NCBI RefSeq assembly: GCF_023278565.1
Contig: NC_064675.1
Location: 2,480,001 to 2,544,000 of the forward strand
Direction: 5' to 3'
Source of the DNA: Colletotrichum lupini
Taxonomy: Eukaryota > Ascomycota > Sordariomycetes > Glomerellales > Glomerellaceae
Length of the DNA stretch: 64,000 nucleotides
The position numbers and the translations under genes are program-made. Numbering within the stretch: position 1 is the stretch's first letter; every line of letters starts with the position of its first letter. The notes beneath the pieces were generated by a model. It was not told the DNA's origin. It saw only the letters and a list, made by a program, of their open reading frames with translations, and did not search any database. Shown piece after piece: positions 43,152-56,575 of this stretch.

Positions 43152-45891
43152 TTACTGCGTCTGGAGACGCTCCAGGCGCGATGTGACAGCCTCGACCAGA
43201 GCCGTCTCCCGTGAGAGGAGGGACATGACTTGCTGCAGCTTGGCCTTGCGGATCTCTGTCGGGATCTTGAGCTCCGATACCGAAGACGATGAATCCTTCC
43301 CGCCCTTGCCGTCCTCACTCTGCTTTTGAATCCGTTCCACTTCTGCCAACAATTCGTCCTTCAGTCGTTGCACGTCCTCCACACGTTTCCTGAGTTGCTT
43401 CTGCTGCTTCACTCCCGGGCTGTCTTCCGAGGGTGATCCTAGAACGCTGGCCTCCATATTTTTGACTTCTGCCACGAAGGCCCTCTCCTTGGCACTGAGC
43501 TCTCTTGTTGCTGCCTTGCCAACATACTTGCGGACGCCCTCTAGTCTCTCGTTGAGTCGTTTCTGTCGATCTTGTGCCTCTGCGATACGTCTCTCGAATC
43601 GGACGTCGTCACTTTCACCGTCGCCGGCCTTGTCGTTGCCCGCGATCTTGTCAATCTTCTCCTTGACCTCGTTCGCCTTCTTAATTTGATCCCTGAGCTC
43701 ATCTTGAAGAGTAGCGCAGCGTCGGAAAATCTCCGCCACAGCTGTGCCGAGCCGGTAGGTATCCTCACCAAGAACGCGATGAGCGTCAGTCAAGATCTGC
43801 AGCGTAACCGGAGACAATCTGATCTCCTGGTTCAGAATGGTCTTGTGGCGTGAGCTACGGAGTCTGTTAATCAGCTCAGGAAGGTCGGATTGCTGCTCGA
43901 ATGCGTGCGAGGGCTGGAAAGCTGGACGGGGCTCATAAAAGTCCAATGGTTCCATAGTCGTAGGCTTCTCTTCGTAAGGCGTTTCGTGGCGGACAGGCGA
44001 GAAGTCGTCCTCAGGCGTCTCGAACGTCAAGGCAATTGGCTCGTACGGGGTGGCCGAGAGAAGGAAGTATCCCAAATCCGGATCGCGGATGGCGGCGCAT
44101 GCGGCGAGCGGCACGTTGACATCGCTTGAGGATTGGTTGTAGAGTCTTTCGCGAATAGAGTTTTGTCCGTTGACAAGAAGACCGAGACGGAAGTCAGAGC
44201 CCGCCTCCGACTCGCCCGAGAGCTCACCCTCGAGGCGGAAAACCCAGGGAGATAGAGAAAGGAAGGTGACGCCGGCGTGCGAGGTGACAAAAAGAGAGTA
44301 GCGTGACATGACATCCGATGAAAACGTCGGCCATGCGTCGTCGTTCATTTCAGTTGTGGCCATGGTGTCGATGCACTGGAACGTCAACAGTGAAGGTGGA
44401 TCGGCAGCGGACAAGAGGCGTCCAAGCTTGGATTTGTTTCGCGGGGGCAGCCATTGTGCTTCGACGCCCTCCAAGTCCAAGTACACGCGGACCTGACCGG
44501 TGGTAGACAGGAGGCAGATGACCGAGAGAGAGAGTCCCTCCTGGTCACCTTCGTCAAAGTCCAAGTCTTCGTCCTCGCCCATCATCAGGTCGTCAGTGTC
44601 CACCTTCTTCCCGATTACGAGCAAATCCGTTAGAAGGCCGTCCCCGACGTCCTCGCTTTCGGGATCGGCATCGAATTCGAACGGGCCTTGCAATCTTGGG
44701 ATAACTCCCGGCCGGGAAGGGCGTGTATAGACCTCCACGGTCTCTTCGCCGGGCGCTGTATCGAGGATTTGGGGCTCCTGAGAATCCAAATCACCCATCC
44801 ACTCGAGCTGCTGCTGAGCGAGGAGCTTGTCCATTTCAGATACAGCAGGGTCATCCTCTAGGGCAGCCACCTTGGATACGATGGAAACCGAAAGCGATGG
44901 GATAAGAGTAGGAGGCGGTGCCCATTTCTGGGGGAGCAAGGGGCTCAATGCGTAGACGTCGCCTTCTCTCATCGCAACCCAGAGAGTCATAGGGCTCCAT
45001 CCTCCCGAGCCGCGGCCAGCAAAGCAAGCAGAGGCCACCTGCATCTCCAGAGAGTACTGCGAGAAGCTGGCATTCGTGGCAGCCGTGGATGCGCTGAAGT
45101 CCTGGTCCATCGTCGTACCATCCACCAGCTTCTTCAAGTCGATCGACAGTGTGGGAGAGTCAAATGACCACCGATCGGTCAATGACAACTCCCAGACGCG
45201 CACAATAGCATCGGTCGTTACGGTGACAAGGCAAGATCCCTTGACGCCAAGTGGGTGCCATACAGCTGATGCAACTGGGGATCGCGAGGTGACGTGAGTT
45301 GTAGGTCCCAGTGTCCAGATTTTGGGTCGTAAAGGTCCAGTGTCCTCGGCCGTGAGATGCGAAGAATCGGGAACCACGCAGATGTGAACGGTATGCGCCG
45401 TGAGAATAGCGAGGTAATCGGAGTTGGGAGAGATGACGAGCTGCCGGATGTCGTCTGCGACAGATGTCTTGATAGTCTGTAAGACTTGTTAGCATCCTGG
45501 TCGCCCGTCCTGTTGAGGACTGGACCGAACCTACCCTGAAACCCTGAGCCGTAGCCGCCTGTTCTGTCGAGGGAATGGCATCATCGTCAAATGATTGTGT
45601 CGAGTCCTCCCGCTTGACACGGCTGCCCATGCGACGGTGCGCATGCTTTGTCGACCATTTCTCCTTCAGGTATGCCAAATCGCCCCATCGCAATTCTTTG
45701 CCTACAGCAACGAAGACCTCGGTTCCTCGTCTCGCAATCGTCCGCCTCGGACCTTGGATCTTCTTCTTCTTGGACCCGTAGGGCGACGGGGCGCTCAACG
45801 TCTTGTTGGAGGCGTCGCTGGAGGGCGCGAACAAGCTGTGGCCGGGCCCATGCGATAGCCACGGGGCCGTATAGCTCTTGACCTTGGGCAT
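43152..45891 (-). CDS. NUP82: Nucleoporin NUP82
   Basis: Exons 45535-45891 and 43152-45476, 893 residues. The start MPKVKSYTAPWL opens the conserved N-terminus. The first 570 or so residues form the beta-propeller, with WD-like segments such as SVADDIRQLVISPNSDYLAI, SAVWHPLG and SLSPWVFRLEGE. The C-terminal part (about 640-885) is a long coiled coil rich in Glu, Lys and Leu. This is the architecture of fungal Nup82 and animal Nup88. It sits on the cytoplasmic face of the nuclear pore with Nup159 and Nsp1 and supports mRNA export. The single intron has donor GTAGGT, branch GCTAAC and acceptor TACAG. Divergent neighbour is CBP20, also in mRNA export. Confidence 0.86.
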
Positions 45892-46727
45892 CGCGTCCCT
45901 CTCAATCGAACGAGTCGTGTATCGGGGGTTCTCTGCAGGTTTTCGGGTGGTCGGATGGGTGCTGCAGGCCAAATTGAGCTCGAGTGTCGTTCGTGGACTT
46001 TTTTCCAGTGGTGTTTGCTGGTGAGCTTGTTGCTAGAATTATTCTTGGTCAAAAAACGCGGTTGCTGGTAGCAGCCACACCGAGACCCACTTTGAGCTTT
46101 CCCGGCGCTGCCTACATCTGCGCTGCACCAATCAGATCGACCAGACAACGGACCATGTAAGTCTTTATTCATGCCTCAGCACCTACTAGGTACCTACACA
46201 GTAAGGTAAGGTGAGGTAAGGTATCGTAATTACCACCTGAAGTAGACAACTATATGGACTAGACAGCAAGAGAACGAGGTCCTCAGACTCGTTGTCATAA
46301 GTTATACTGACTATTGTAATGTTTTCATGAATGAAATAGGAGGGATCCTGTAGCAGTGGATGCATCTCTGAGGTATAGGAATAAGCCATGGACTAGTGTT
46401 TTGCCACTTTTAGATATGCTGAAGCTATCGAATCTTCTCAATTGAATCAAAAATACAAAATCATGACCGGATAGAGTAGCTTCTCTCTAGAAATGCCGTC
46501 AATTGAATTGACCAAGTGACGTTGAAGCAACGACGTGATGTGATTGCTGCGCACAGACCACCGAGTTCAAGTCCCAGCAAGGTGCACCTGCCTGAGGTAC
46601 CTTGGTACCTTTCGATTTGACTTGCAACCAGGCAAGTGCCGTTTCTCGACCCTCGACCTTCAATTCCCACTTACACGACCGACAACGAACCAATTGTCCT
46701 CCACCGCAAACCCCCAACACCTTCAGA
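45892..46727. promoter_or_regulatory. Divergent spacer NUP82-CBP20 with GTRAG pentamer repeats
   Basis: 836 bp between two divergent genes, so both promoters are probably here. At 46201-46220 there are four tandem pentamers of the form GTRAG (GTAAG, GTAAG, GTGAG, GTAAG). A GAGGTACCTTGGTACC run lies near 46593-46608. Similar AAGGTA/TACCTT strings recur in other spacers of this window. Confidence 0.5.
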
Positions 46728-47411
46728 ATGCAGGTCCGGCACAGAAACACAGTAGAGCGCCTCGACAGGCCGAGCGCATACTACCACAACCGGGTGAGCA
46801 ACGGCCACAGCTTCCCTCCAGCCTTCTGTCTTTCCAACAGTTCAAGCAAGGAAACAAGCAAACCCTCAAACAGCCAGCAGCTAATCTGAGAAAACCCCTC
46901 ACAGAACAAGCGCAGGAGAAACGACAACCGCGACGCCGCCCGCGAAGCCCGCGACGCCGAAGACGAGGCCGCCACCAAGAACGAGCCCCTCCCCGAGGAC
47001 CCCCTCGCCAACGCGACGACGCTCTACGTCGGCAACCTCTCCTTCTACACCACCGAGGAGCAGGTCTACGAGCTGTTCTCAAAGTGCGGCGAGATCAAGC
47101 GCCTCGTCATGGGCCTCGACCGCTTCAACAAGACCCCCTGCGGCTTCTGCTTCGTCGAGTACTACACCCACCAGGACGCCCTGGACTGCATGAAGTACAT
47201 TGGCGGCACCAAGCTCGACGAGCGCGTCATCCGTACCGATCTCGACCCCGGTTTTGAGGAGGGGAGGCAGTACGGTCGTGGCAAGAGCGGTGGGCAGGTG
47301 CGTGACGAGTACCGCGAGGACTTCGACGAGGGACGTGGTGGGCATGGTAGGGCGATCCAGATGCAGAGGGATCGGGACGATCGGATGGGCGAGTATGAGG
47401 AGTCGCGATGA
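46728..47411 (+). CDS. CBC2: Nuclear cap-binding protein subunit 2 (CBP20)
   Basis: Exons 46728-46793 and 46905-47411, 190 residues. One RNA recognition motif: RNP2 LYVGNL (62-67) and RNP1 KTPCGFCF (98-105). The N-terminal Tyr18/Tyr19 in SAYYHNR corresponds to a cap-stacking Tyr of human CBP20. The C-terminal tail is Arg/Gly/Asp-rich, as in the human protein. Together with CBP80 it binds the 7-methylguanosine cap of nascent transcripts and aids splicing and export. The intron (111 nt) ends CTCACAG and rejoins the frame exactly at NKRRRND. Confidence 0.92.
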
Positions 47412-47931
47412 GTGTTGGGCGATTGTGTACGGATATGTTTGGGACTGGGGAACACGTCTTTGTCCGACAAAGGACGGCATCAAAAGCAAATGGAACGTGG
47501 GGGAAGACGCAAAAGGAGAACGAGAGACTCTACTTTGGGTGGTGGGAAACAATGCTGTCGCAATAACTAGGCAGGCTTCTGGGAATCGATACCCCAATAT
47601 GACACAATCATGGACATTGAAATGGTAGAAACCTGGGTGCGTGATTGGAAATTCCTGCTTCAACCTCATATTCGCCCCATGCAGTTGTACATAAAGGTGT
47701 GTGATTTCATCTCCTGAGCCCAAAGCAGATGCTATAATATACAGAGAAGCTTTCTTGTCTGCTCCTGTCCACTGCAACGGCAGCCGTCCGTTGGACCCCC
47801 TCCCCTTCCTCAGCTTCGGGTTGCGTAGAGTACATATTCGTACATGGGCCGTGATTCCCAACAAGCCATTCTTTCCGTCCCGAATTTCTCGCAGCCCATC
47901 TGGCCAGTCCCAATGTCTCTGGTAGTTCAGT
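47412..47931. other. Convergent spacer CBP20-mL60
   Basis: 520 bp between convergent stop codons; 3-prime UTRs only, no gene seen. Confidence 0.5.
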
Positions 47932-48344
47932 CTAGTAACCCGGCGGGTTCAATCTCTGCGAAACTCTCGTCCACTTGGGAAGTTCTGTAAAAGACACATT
48001 GTCAGCTTCACACCCCCATTGACTTGATAGTGCTCGCAACAGACAAAAGGAGGGGGAAACATACTGTGAATGCCCTTGCGGTACTTCTTCTCTTTGCGAT
48101 CAAACATGGTATACTTGTCCCTCGGCAGCATCTCCGCCTCGGTCGGCATCTCGGCCTTCCACCGCTCCAGCGCGGCCACCGTCTCGCCCTTCTTGGCCAG
48201 CGCGGCGTCCACCGTCGCAATCACGTCGTCGACGGCGCGGAGGCGCTCGCGGTGGCGGCGCTTCTGGAACTTGGAGAGCCGCCACGGGATCTTCCAGAGG
48301 AGGCCGCTCGAGAGCGGGGAGGTCATGCGGAAGGCTCCAAACAT
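47932..48344 (-). CDS. mrpl31: Mitochondrial large ribosomal subunit protein mL60
   Basis: Exons 48065-48344 and 47932-47984, 110 residues. The whole length matches the fungal-specific mL60 (MRPL31) pattern: MFGAFRMTSPLSSGLLWKIP, the RLSKFQKRRHRERLR basic segment, ALAKKGETVAALERWKAEMP, MLPRDKYTMFDRKEKKYRKGIH, and the C-terminus LPKWTRVSQRLNPPGY supplied by the second exon. The intron (donor GTATGT, acceptor TACAG) is needed for this ending. It is a structural component of the mitochondrial 54S large subunit; the basic N-terminus doubles as targeting and rRNA contact. Confidence 0.9.
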
Positions 48345-49217
48345 GTTGGATGTGTGTGCGTGTGTGTATGTCGACGGGCGAGAGAGAAAGGATGTGGGCT
48401 GTTGTCGAGCCGTGATGTTTCCTCTGTTCGTGGAGGGCGGCTGGTCGGGTTCGATCCGCTTCGGATCTAGGATGGACTATGCCACAAGTATTGTGTCTAT
48501 CCCTTTCCCACAAGAGTCGTATCTCGTGCTGCCTCGCAATCCGTCGTCGTCTCTGTCGTCGTCGTCGCTTGTGGTGCTCAGGAGCTTCAGCCTCTCTCCT
48601 TCAATTGACGAACAAAACCGTTCGATGCAGTCGCTTCCTAGGGAAATTTTGGAGCTACGAAAGCCGATTCAAAGTGGAGACATATTGGAGAGCTCAATTG
48701 GCTGGCTCTGCGCGCTCGCACGGAATTTCCCACCTCAATGGACCACGGTGCCAACCCGGGAGGGAGTCTCCACTGTCGTCCTGCAGGCCCGCCAGCCCGC
48801 CCCGCGGGCCCTGCGCTAAGGTTCCTGGGTAGGTGTTAGCTGTCGCTGGAGGTGAGGTGTACAGCAGCAGCGGGAACTCGGTGAGAGAGACGCGAGACAT
48901 CACGATACGAAGCTCCAGCGATTCTTGAGATACCCAACTCCCCCACGACGACCGCCTGCCCTTATTCCAGTGAACGCTACCTGGCCTTAATCCACGACTA
49001 AGGCGCCCCAATTTCTGGACGACACAACCTCGTGAAGCCGCACACCTATCCTCGAACCGAACAAGCGCAACCCGAACCCTTCGAAGCCAGATTCTCACAA
49101 GCAGTCCCCGCCCACGCATGTCGCGCCAGTGATAGAGAGGTTCGTTATAACCAAGAGCGCAAGACTGGAACCAAGAGATAGAAGGAAACAAACGCCGCGC
49201 GCACACACAACGGAACA
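48345..49217. promoter_or_regulatory. Divergent spacer mL60-TRAPPC2
   Basis: 873 bp, presumably both promoters. A frame open at 48070-48819 on the plus strand runs antisense through mL60 and is not considered coding. A GT-rich run (TGTGTGTGCGTGTGTGTATG) lies just upstream of the mL60 start at about 48350. Confidence 0.45.
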
Positions 49218-49860
49218 ATGTCGTACTACTTCGCCATCGTCGGCACGCAAGACAACCCCCTCTTCGAATACGAATTCGGCACCTCAAAGCAAGGCGGCGA
49301 CGGCCAGTCGCGCTTCAACGAGCAGGTCCGCCACCTGAACCAGTTCATCCTGCACAGCAGTCTGGATATCGTGGAGGAAGTACAGTGGGCGCAGGGGCAA
49401 ATGTAAAAAAATGCCCACCTCCAACTCCCAACACATCCCTCCACTCGGTCTCTCGTGCTCGAGCTTTTCGCTCGCATCCATCGCAACGCAAATACGGCAT
49501 AGGCCAGACACACAAACGCAAGCCTGCTGACACGATTCCCTCACCCGATACAGGTACCTCAAAATCGTAGACAAGTTCTTCAACAACTACGTCTCCTGCT
49601 TCGTCACGGCGGGCAACGTGAAGTTCCTCCTCCTGCACCAGCCCTCCGCGCCCTCCACCACGGCGTCCTCGCGCTCGTCGACGGCCATCGGCGCCAACCC
49701 CACCAGCCCCGCGACCGAGGAGGCCATCAAGAATTTCTTCCAAGAGGTGTACGAGAACTGGGTCAAGGCCATTATGAGTCCGTTCTACAGGGTCAATATG
49801 GAAGTCAAGAGTCCTGTGTTCAGGTCACGAGTTGCGGCGGCGGGTAGGAAATATCTATAG
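49218..49860 (+). CDS. TRS20: TRAPP complex subunit 2 (sedlin/TRS20)
   Basis: Exons 49218-49402 and 49554-49860, 163 residues. Sedlin signature: MSYYFAIVGTQDNPLFEYEF at the start, FNEQVRHLNQFILHSSLDIV, YLKIVDKFFNNYVSCFVTAG and the C-terminal VKSPVFRSRVAAAGRKYL. A Ser/Thr/Ala insert (about 94-113) lengthens the central loop, usual in filamentous ascomycetes. It is a longin-fold core subunit of TRAPP, which activates Ypt1/Rab1 in ER-Golgi traffic. The intron (151 nt, donor GTAAAA, acceptor ACAG) splits the Met before YLKIVDK. Confidence 0.93.
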
Positions 49861-50274
49861 ACATTACAAGGGCCATGGTGGACGAGATAGACCAAGCGAG
49901 TCATGTTTTACAGCAGGTGCAGCCTAGACTACTCACATTATTTAGAGTGGATCACTTTACAAAACGTAAACAAGACACGCGTCACGATCAAATCAAGCCA
50001 GAGGAACCAGAGTGTATGTTGTGTTCAAGTCACCATATTGGTTGGTGTTCCATTTCAGACAATGCGTCTGCCTATCGACGCCATGAGAGCACTATCATTC
50101 CCAGAGTCTCGTGATTCCCAAACGCCATAAATCAACGTGATGTATCCATATCCCCATTACCGTTGAAAAGACCAATGAATCCACAACGAAAGCTCGCCTT
50201 TCAGCAGTCCAGATACCACGGCGCCATGGCATCCGAGTCGCGCAAAAGGCAAAGCAACCATCGAAGTGATACGC
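49861..50274. other. Convergent spacer TRAPPC2-H4
   Basis: 414 bp between convergent stop codons. No gene seen; histone genes of fungi have polyadenylated transcripts so no stem-loop end is expected. Confidence 0.5.
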
Positions 50275-50886
<612 letters not shown>

Positions 50887-52425
50887 TGTGAATGAGGTTT
50901 GTTGAAGTAGATGCTTAAGTGGATGGGATAAGCGCGTCTCGATAAAGACGTGTCGTTGATGACGTTGAAAGTTGGTGTTGATGGATACGTTGGGTGTGGG
51001 AAAAGGGAAGAGTGGGAATGGGGGGAAGAAGAGACGGCTGAGGGGGGTAAAGAATAAATAAGGCGGTGCTGCAAGTCCGGGGGGATGGTTACTGATTGTG
51101 TGGTGCGGCAGGCGCTGATGGGATCAGTAGGCTAGTCCCGATTTGGCGAGTGCTCTTTATTTCTGAAAAAACGGGCAATTGTCCTCTATTTTCCGCCGGG
51201 AAATCGGGGCTCTTTGGCTGACATGGTTGCTTAACGAAGCGCTATTTTGACAGGCGCGCTTTTTTGTTATGGAACGCTGCACGCATTGTTGGGTGGGGGT
51301 GGAACGTGCACGGCTTCTTTTTTTCTAGTCGGGGGAAGGACCCAACTTCCCAAGGGGACCGGGCCAAGCAGAAAGAGCCGTCGAAAGCAGGGGGGGTGTT
51401 GGTTGCCAAAAGCAGAGGTCAAGGCAAGTGCGGTGACTTTTGACTGGCCCGAGCTCTCTCTTTCCACTTCAAACTCCAGACATTGAACCATTGTCGCGGT
51501 CACGCGTCACCAATGGTCTTTTTCCTAAGTTCCTGCACTCTGCCAATGGCCACTGCCGCTCCCGATTTGCCGACCGCTTTCATCTTTCACGTTTCTTTTG
51601 CTCAGCGAGACTTATTTTTGATTGGTCCAATTTTGCCATCCTCCTCCCCGCTGCTGGGTGTTCATGCAATTGCAAGGGGAGTCCCGTAAATCAGCCCCTC
51701 CCTCTGCCGATTCACATGACTTGGGCACCTGATGGAAATTCAGATCGAGGGAACAGTCCCATCTGCGACTCATAATCCGGGGTAACGGCCTTTCTCAAAA
51801 GGTTTTGACAGCCCAGGAGGCCAGATTCATGGCGCATTCCGCCCCTGGTAACGAGCTGGCCGGCCTCTAAAGCCTAAGGTAGATCTGACGCGACATGGAT
51901 CACTCCGTTAGACCTTAGTGATCTGCCGGTGAAGTTGGTCCGCAGGTAGTGTCACCTAACGAAACTGGTATGATGAGGACGCTTGCGCCTACTTTTCTGT
52001 GTGCTTCATCCATCACCATGCACCAAAGGGCAATGACCATCAAAGTTAGGTGATGCATTACTTTTCATGACCAGCGATCTGTCGTATCAATCACTACTGC
52101 GGCGCCTCATAGGGCGCTAATATACAAGAGGGTCATCCATTCAGCCCTCCCCAAGCAAGCCAATATGCAACCCTGCTGTACTTTCCTAAACGCCGATGCC
52201 ATGCAGCATGCAACATGAATCCGTGTCATCGTGCTGTTATACCATGCTCAAATTCAAAGCTTGGCCAAAACTCGCTTTCGTCAAGTCGTGGGTACCCAGA
52301 CTCGTTGCCAATTCTCGCACCCCCCCACAGAAAACGCACGCACAATCGCAGACGCCCTTCCGCTCCTGTCGGTACGGTAGGGCAAAAAAGCCTTAGTCGA
52401 AGACAACCTTCTTTCTCCTTTCATC
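50887..52425. other. Spacer between H4 and APC3
   Basis: 1.5 kb containing the H4 promoter and APC3 3-prime flank. A CCAAT element occurs at about 51509-51514. No reading frame or RNA gene recognised. Confidence 0.5.
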
Positions 52426-54959
52426 CTATGTCATCATGGAGTCTTCCATACCCATGTCATCCTCGATACTCTCGATGGCGTCCTTGATCGATTGACTGGC
52501 CTGCTCAGACTGTTAGCTCAAATGTCTGCTGTGCTGTCCTGACTGGGTAACCTTACCTTTGGATCTAAAGCAAGAGCATTGCTGAAAGCGCGCACCGCCA
52601 TTTGTTTTTCATTCAGGCTTCTGTACAGCTTGCCAAGAAGGAAGTGCACCATGGCTTCATCAGGGGCCACGTCCTTCAGAATGAGCAGCTCTTTCTCCGC
52701 GAGATCTATCTTGCCCAGACTCATCAGCGCGCGTGCTTTTTTGTACCGTACTATGGGTGCACGCGGGGCCAGGTCTGTCGCCTTGGTGTAAAATTGTAGC
52801 GCAGCTATCATTTGCTTTTGCCTTTCCAGGATTGCTCCGATACGGCAAATGAGGACAGCATTGGTCGGGTTGATATCGGATGCCGTATGGAAGTGAACGT
52901 AGGCCTTTTCGTAGTTGCCGAGCTTCTCAAAGACCTGGCCAATGCCATAGTACGCGTTGTAGTGACGTCGATCCGCCGTGACAGCCTTGCGGAAGGCGCT
53001 GAGAGCCTTTTCGTACTCTTCGTTGGCAACGTGCTCGTGGCCTTGAAGCGTGAAGGCATATGCAAACTTGGGGTTCAGCTGCGTCGCTCGCTTAAAGCAG
53101 CGCAAAGCCATTTCATGCTCCCTTGCCAACGACCAAGCATTGCCGAGAGCGCACCAGGCTTGAGGGGATGTCCAGTCGGCATCCACCAGCTCATGAGCCA
53201 AGAAGGACAAGTCCGTCTCCCGCTTGAGATGCCACAGAATCGTCGAGTAGATTTCCATGTCGTCCATCCGCGTCGGCGCCACCACGCGTAACTTTCTGAA
53301 GTACTTCTCGGCGTCTTTGTACGAACCCTGTTCGTGATGCGCTCGGCCCATTTGCGCCAACACCCAAGGTGTATCTTGCTGGCTCCTTGGTAGGGAAGCA
53401 TAGAATTGCAGCGCCTCCTGACACCGGAACGCTTTGAGTGAGTAGTACCCAGAGGCAAATTTCTTGAGCAGCTCCATGACCCATCTCAAAGCTTCCTCGA
53501 TTCTGACGTTGTCTAGTTCGTGTGAGGCAGCTTTCGGTACTGCGTGCTGTACCGCGTGGGGCTCTCTCACACGGGTGGTCTCGGCATGATCAACATCCAT
53601 GCCACTGTCCTCAACCGGCTTGCGATTGCCGCTCACGACCCTGCCAACACTGGAGCCACTAGACCCAGGTCGCATTATCCGTGAGATCTGGGGCCTAGCC
53701 TTCTTCAGCTCACGAGTTGCTGCGGCGCCGATGGTAGCGGCACCGGAATTCGCTTTAGCAATTGAGGGTTTGTTAAACATGTTAAGCCTGGCACTTCTCC
53801 GTTGTGCAGGTGCGTTGGCTTCTTCCGTGTGTTGCCTAGATACCGGATGGCCCGAAACCGTCCTCTTCCGCTCCGTGGGTGCCATGGTCGACCGCAGAGT
53901 GCCGGTCCCAGTATCGGAATGCAGCTCGACTGAGTCCTTGTCTTGGCTTCTGGTACTTCTTTTGGCACCTAGCTTGTAACCGACCTTCGGTGGGGCTTCG
54001 AAAAGGCTGGGATCCACGGCCTGGGCTGTTCTTGTCCTCCGTGGCGGCGCTTGCGGTGGCTCCGCAGCGTTGAAAGCTGAACGCATTGTAGGGACCTCTG
54101 GCATAGACACTGGGCCGGTGGGTGTTTCCATGAGGTCGAGTTCACCGTTGCTCGTGGACGGTGGGGCTAGCCTAGATCTTGCTGCTGTGATTTTTGACAT
54201 GAAATCATTCTCCTCTGCTTCCGCGGAGAAGAGATTGGCACTATAAGGCATATCCTGATATGTGGAGGATCGATGGAGGTTGAATGGGTCAGATGAGTCC
54301 GCTGTTGATCGAATCGGAGGCCGTTTTGGCTCAAAGGAGTTTGCCGAGCTCTCCTTTGGCTCCTGGGGCAACACTCCCTGCTCCTGTTCAAAACAATGAA
54401 CCAGAGGATCGGTGACCTGGAAAATATTTGGTACACGCAACTTTACTCCCATGTCGCTGAGTGCCTGGAAGGCATCCCACATGAAAGGGTTGACTCTCAC
54501 TGCAGTCTCGAAACACTCGATTGCCCTTCGCTTGTCGTCGTACGCCCGATACAGCTTGCCCAACAGACACAGAACCGCAGCTTCGTCTGGATAGAGCGAG
54601 CGGGTCGAGGTGGTGTGCTTGCCCATGTTCGTCTTGCCGATCCATTTCTCTCGTGCTTTTTCTAGGGCATTGATGCCGTCTTTGTATCGTTCCATTTTGA
54701 CGCATGCGTGCGCAAATATCCAGGCAGCGCCCAAATTCGTTCCACGATAAGCTGATGGCCTGCTAACTTCGAAGGCAGTTCGGTGGTCACCGAGACGGAG
54801 GTGGCATAGAGCCAGGAGATGTGCAGACTCGCTCGACTTGGGATCTTGGGCGCTTAGCCTCTCGGCGAAAAAGAGGGCGTTCTCGTAGGCATTGTTGTCG
54901 ACATGGTAGTACACTACCTGCCGCAGCAGCCCTGTTATGGCGGCACTCGTGGGCGCCAT
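52426..54959 (-). CDS. APC3: Anaphase-promoting complex subunit 3 (CDC27/BimA/Nuc2)
   Basis: Exons 52557-54959 and 52426-52500, 825 residues. I used the Met at 54959 (MAPTSAAITGLLRQVVYYHV) in place of the Met 19 codons upstream because the family begins there. N-terminal TPR block (about 1-190, with YENALFFAERLSAQ and LGKLYRAYDDKRRAIECFETA), a Ser/Pro/Arg-rich disordered middle (about 200-500), then a C-terminal array of about seven TPRs (VLAQMGRAHHEQGSYKDAEKYF onward). The short last exon adds an acidic tail ending MEDSMMT. APC3 binds the coactivators Cdc20 and Cdh1 through its TPR groove and drives mitotic ubiquitylation. Called with confidence from the full TPR layout. Confidence 0.92.
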
Positions 54960-56575
54960 TCTCGGTGGGTGTTGGAAAAGAGGTGGGCGGTTCGGTGGAG
55001 GAGGGTTAACGTCCACGGCAGTTTATGGCCATGGGATCTCGCGGGTGGTGCAGCAACTATTGAATTTGAAGGATAGATATCGCGGTCCTCGGTAGCGTCC
55101 CGATGCACTGAACGTGCAGCTTTGGTCGGGAAGCGTTATTCGGGTTCTGTCGAGCTTGGGTATAGGATTTTGTGCAGGCGCAAAAAGTTGCGTCCGTGAA
55201 TTTCGAGGTGGGCGTTCGCGCAGAGCCTGAGGCCGAGAGCAGCAAGGATGCTGGAGGCGCGTTTGTGTCGACAGATGATTGAGGATTAACAATTATAGAG
55301 CAGCAGAAGGCGAGAGTGCAAGGTCGAATTGAACCGGTAAATGCTGCAAAAGGCGACGGCGAGGTTCGTAAGGTCGTAGAAGTGGTTCAATGGGCAGTTT
55401 GCGGATTGTTGCCTGTCGGGGCGAAGAAGGCGTTCGTTGCGTGGTGGGTCCCCGTGGATTGTTGTTTGGGTTCGGCAACAGGTGGGCAGTGAGTAAACTC
55501 AGTCAAAGTGCAGCAGTATCGGCTCTTTGCAGCAACACAAGACAAAATTCGCGGTCCATCTGACTGACTAAACAGAGCGCACCCAACAGAAAGCAAAACG
55601 GGCGCAACGAGAACGCAGCGAGATGGGCACGGCAAAAGACTCCCCAGGGAACGAGTGAAGTGGAAGTGAACAGGATGGAGGGGGAGGATGATGGGGGGTT
55701 GCTGTCCAGAGGGAAACAGCCAGGCGGGAGGCGGGTGACGAACGAGACTCAAAGTGAGCGAAGTGAGAATTCTCCGTAGCTCGTCAGATCAACAGGCGTC
55801 AGGCCAGATCAACCGTGCACTCTGCGTGGGATGGCAGGAGGGAAGGGGAGAGAGGTAGAGATGGTCGTGAAGGTGTCACTTTAGGTCCAGATCCAAGGCC
55901 ATGTTGCGGCTTTCCATTATGTGCATGTCCAGTCAGCGTCTCTTGCTCCAAGTCTGGACGATGGTGTGTTGACCTGACTGCGGCGTTTCCTTCCTTAGGT
56001 CGCGCTTGGTGTGGTGACACTACAAAGCTGATTGGCTCATACGATACCTCAGCGACCGCCGCCGTCTTTGCCCAGCAACCCGACCGGAAGAAGCGCCTAC
56101 CAAAAGATACTTAGATACCTACTCTAGCTGACCAGCCCCCCTGCCGCCAGCCCCCCACCTGCCAGCCCGTTCTGTCGTTCTGTGTCCGCGTCGCTGTCGC
56201 AGTCGCAACGCCTCCCCCGTGCCTTCCCCTTGCGCCAGAGACATTTACCCGCCACTTTTCGCTTCCATCCCCGGGGCTCCACTTATCGCCGTCTGCCCGT
56301 TCCATTGGGTCCCGCCGCGCCTGAGCCACAATATCAGCCATCCGCCTCGACTGCTGGAATTTCGTCACCCTGATCCTTTCAGCCTCAATTCCAACAAGGT
56401 CGCAACCTGTCTTCTACTCCCAGGAACGTTGGACCCCACTTTCGAAGACAGACATCATTAACTTAATTGACTTGACCTCACTCACGTTCTCGAGGCCTCT
56501 AATCGTCACAATACCTTACTCCGTACCTTGCATCCAACTTCATACCCCACGAAACAACCCTCAGCATCCTCCACC
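54960..56575. promoter_or_regulatory. Divergent spacer APC3-SND2
   Basis: 1.6 kb between divergent starts. Contains GC-rich leader sequence and a pyrimidine-rich run at 56210-56400, probably the SND2 5-prime UTR. Frames of 75-120 codons here have no family resemblance. No gene supported. Confidence 0.45.
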
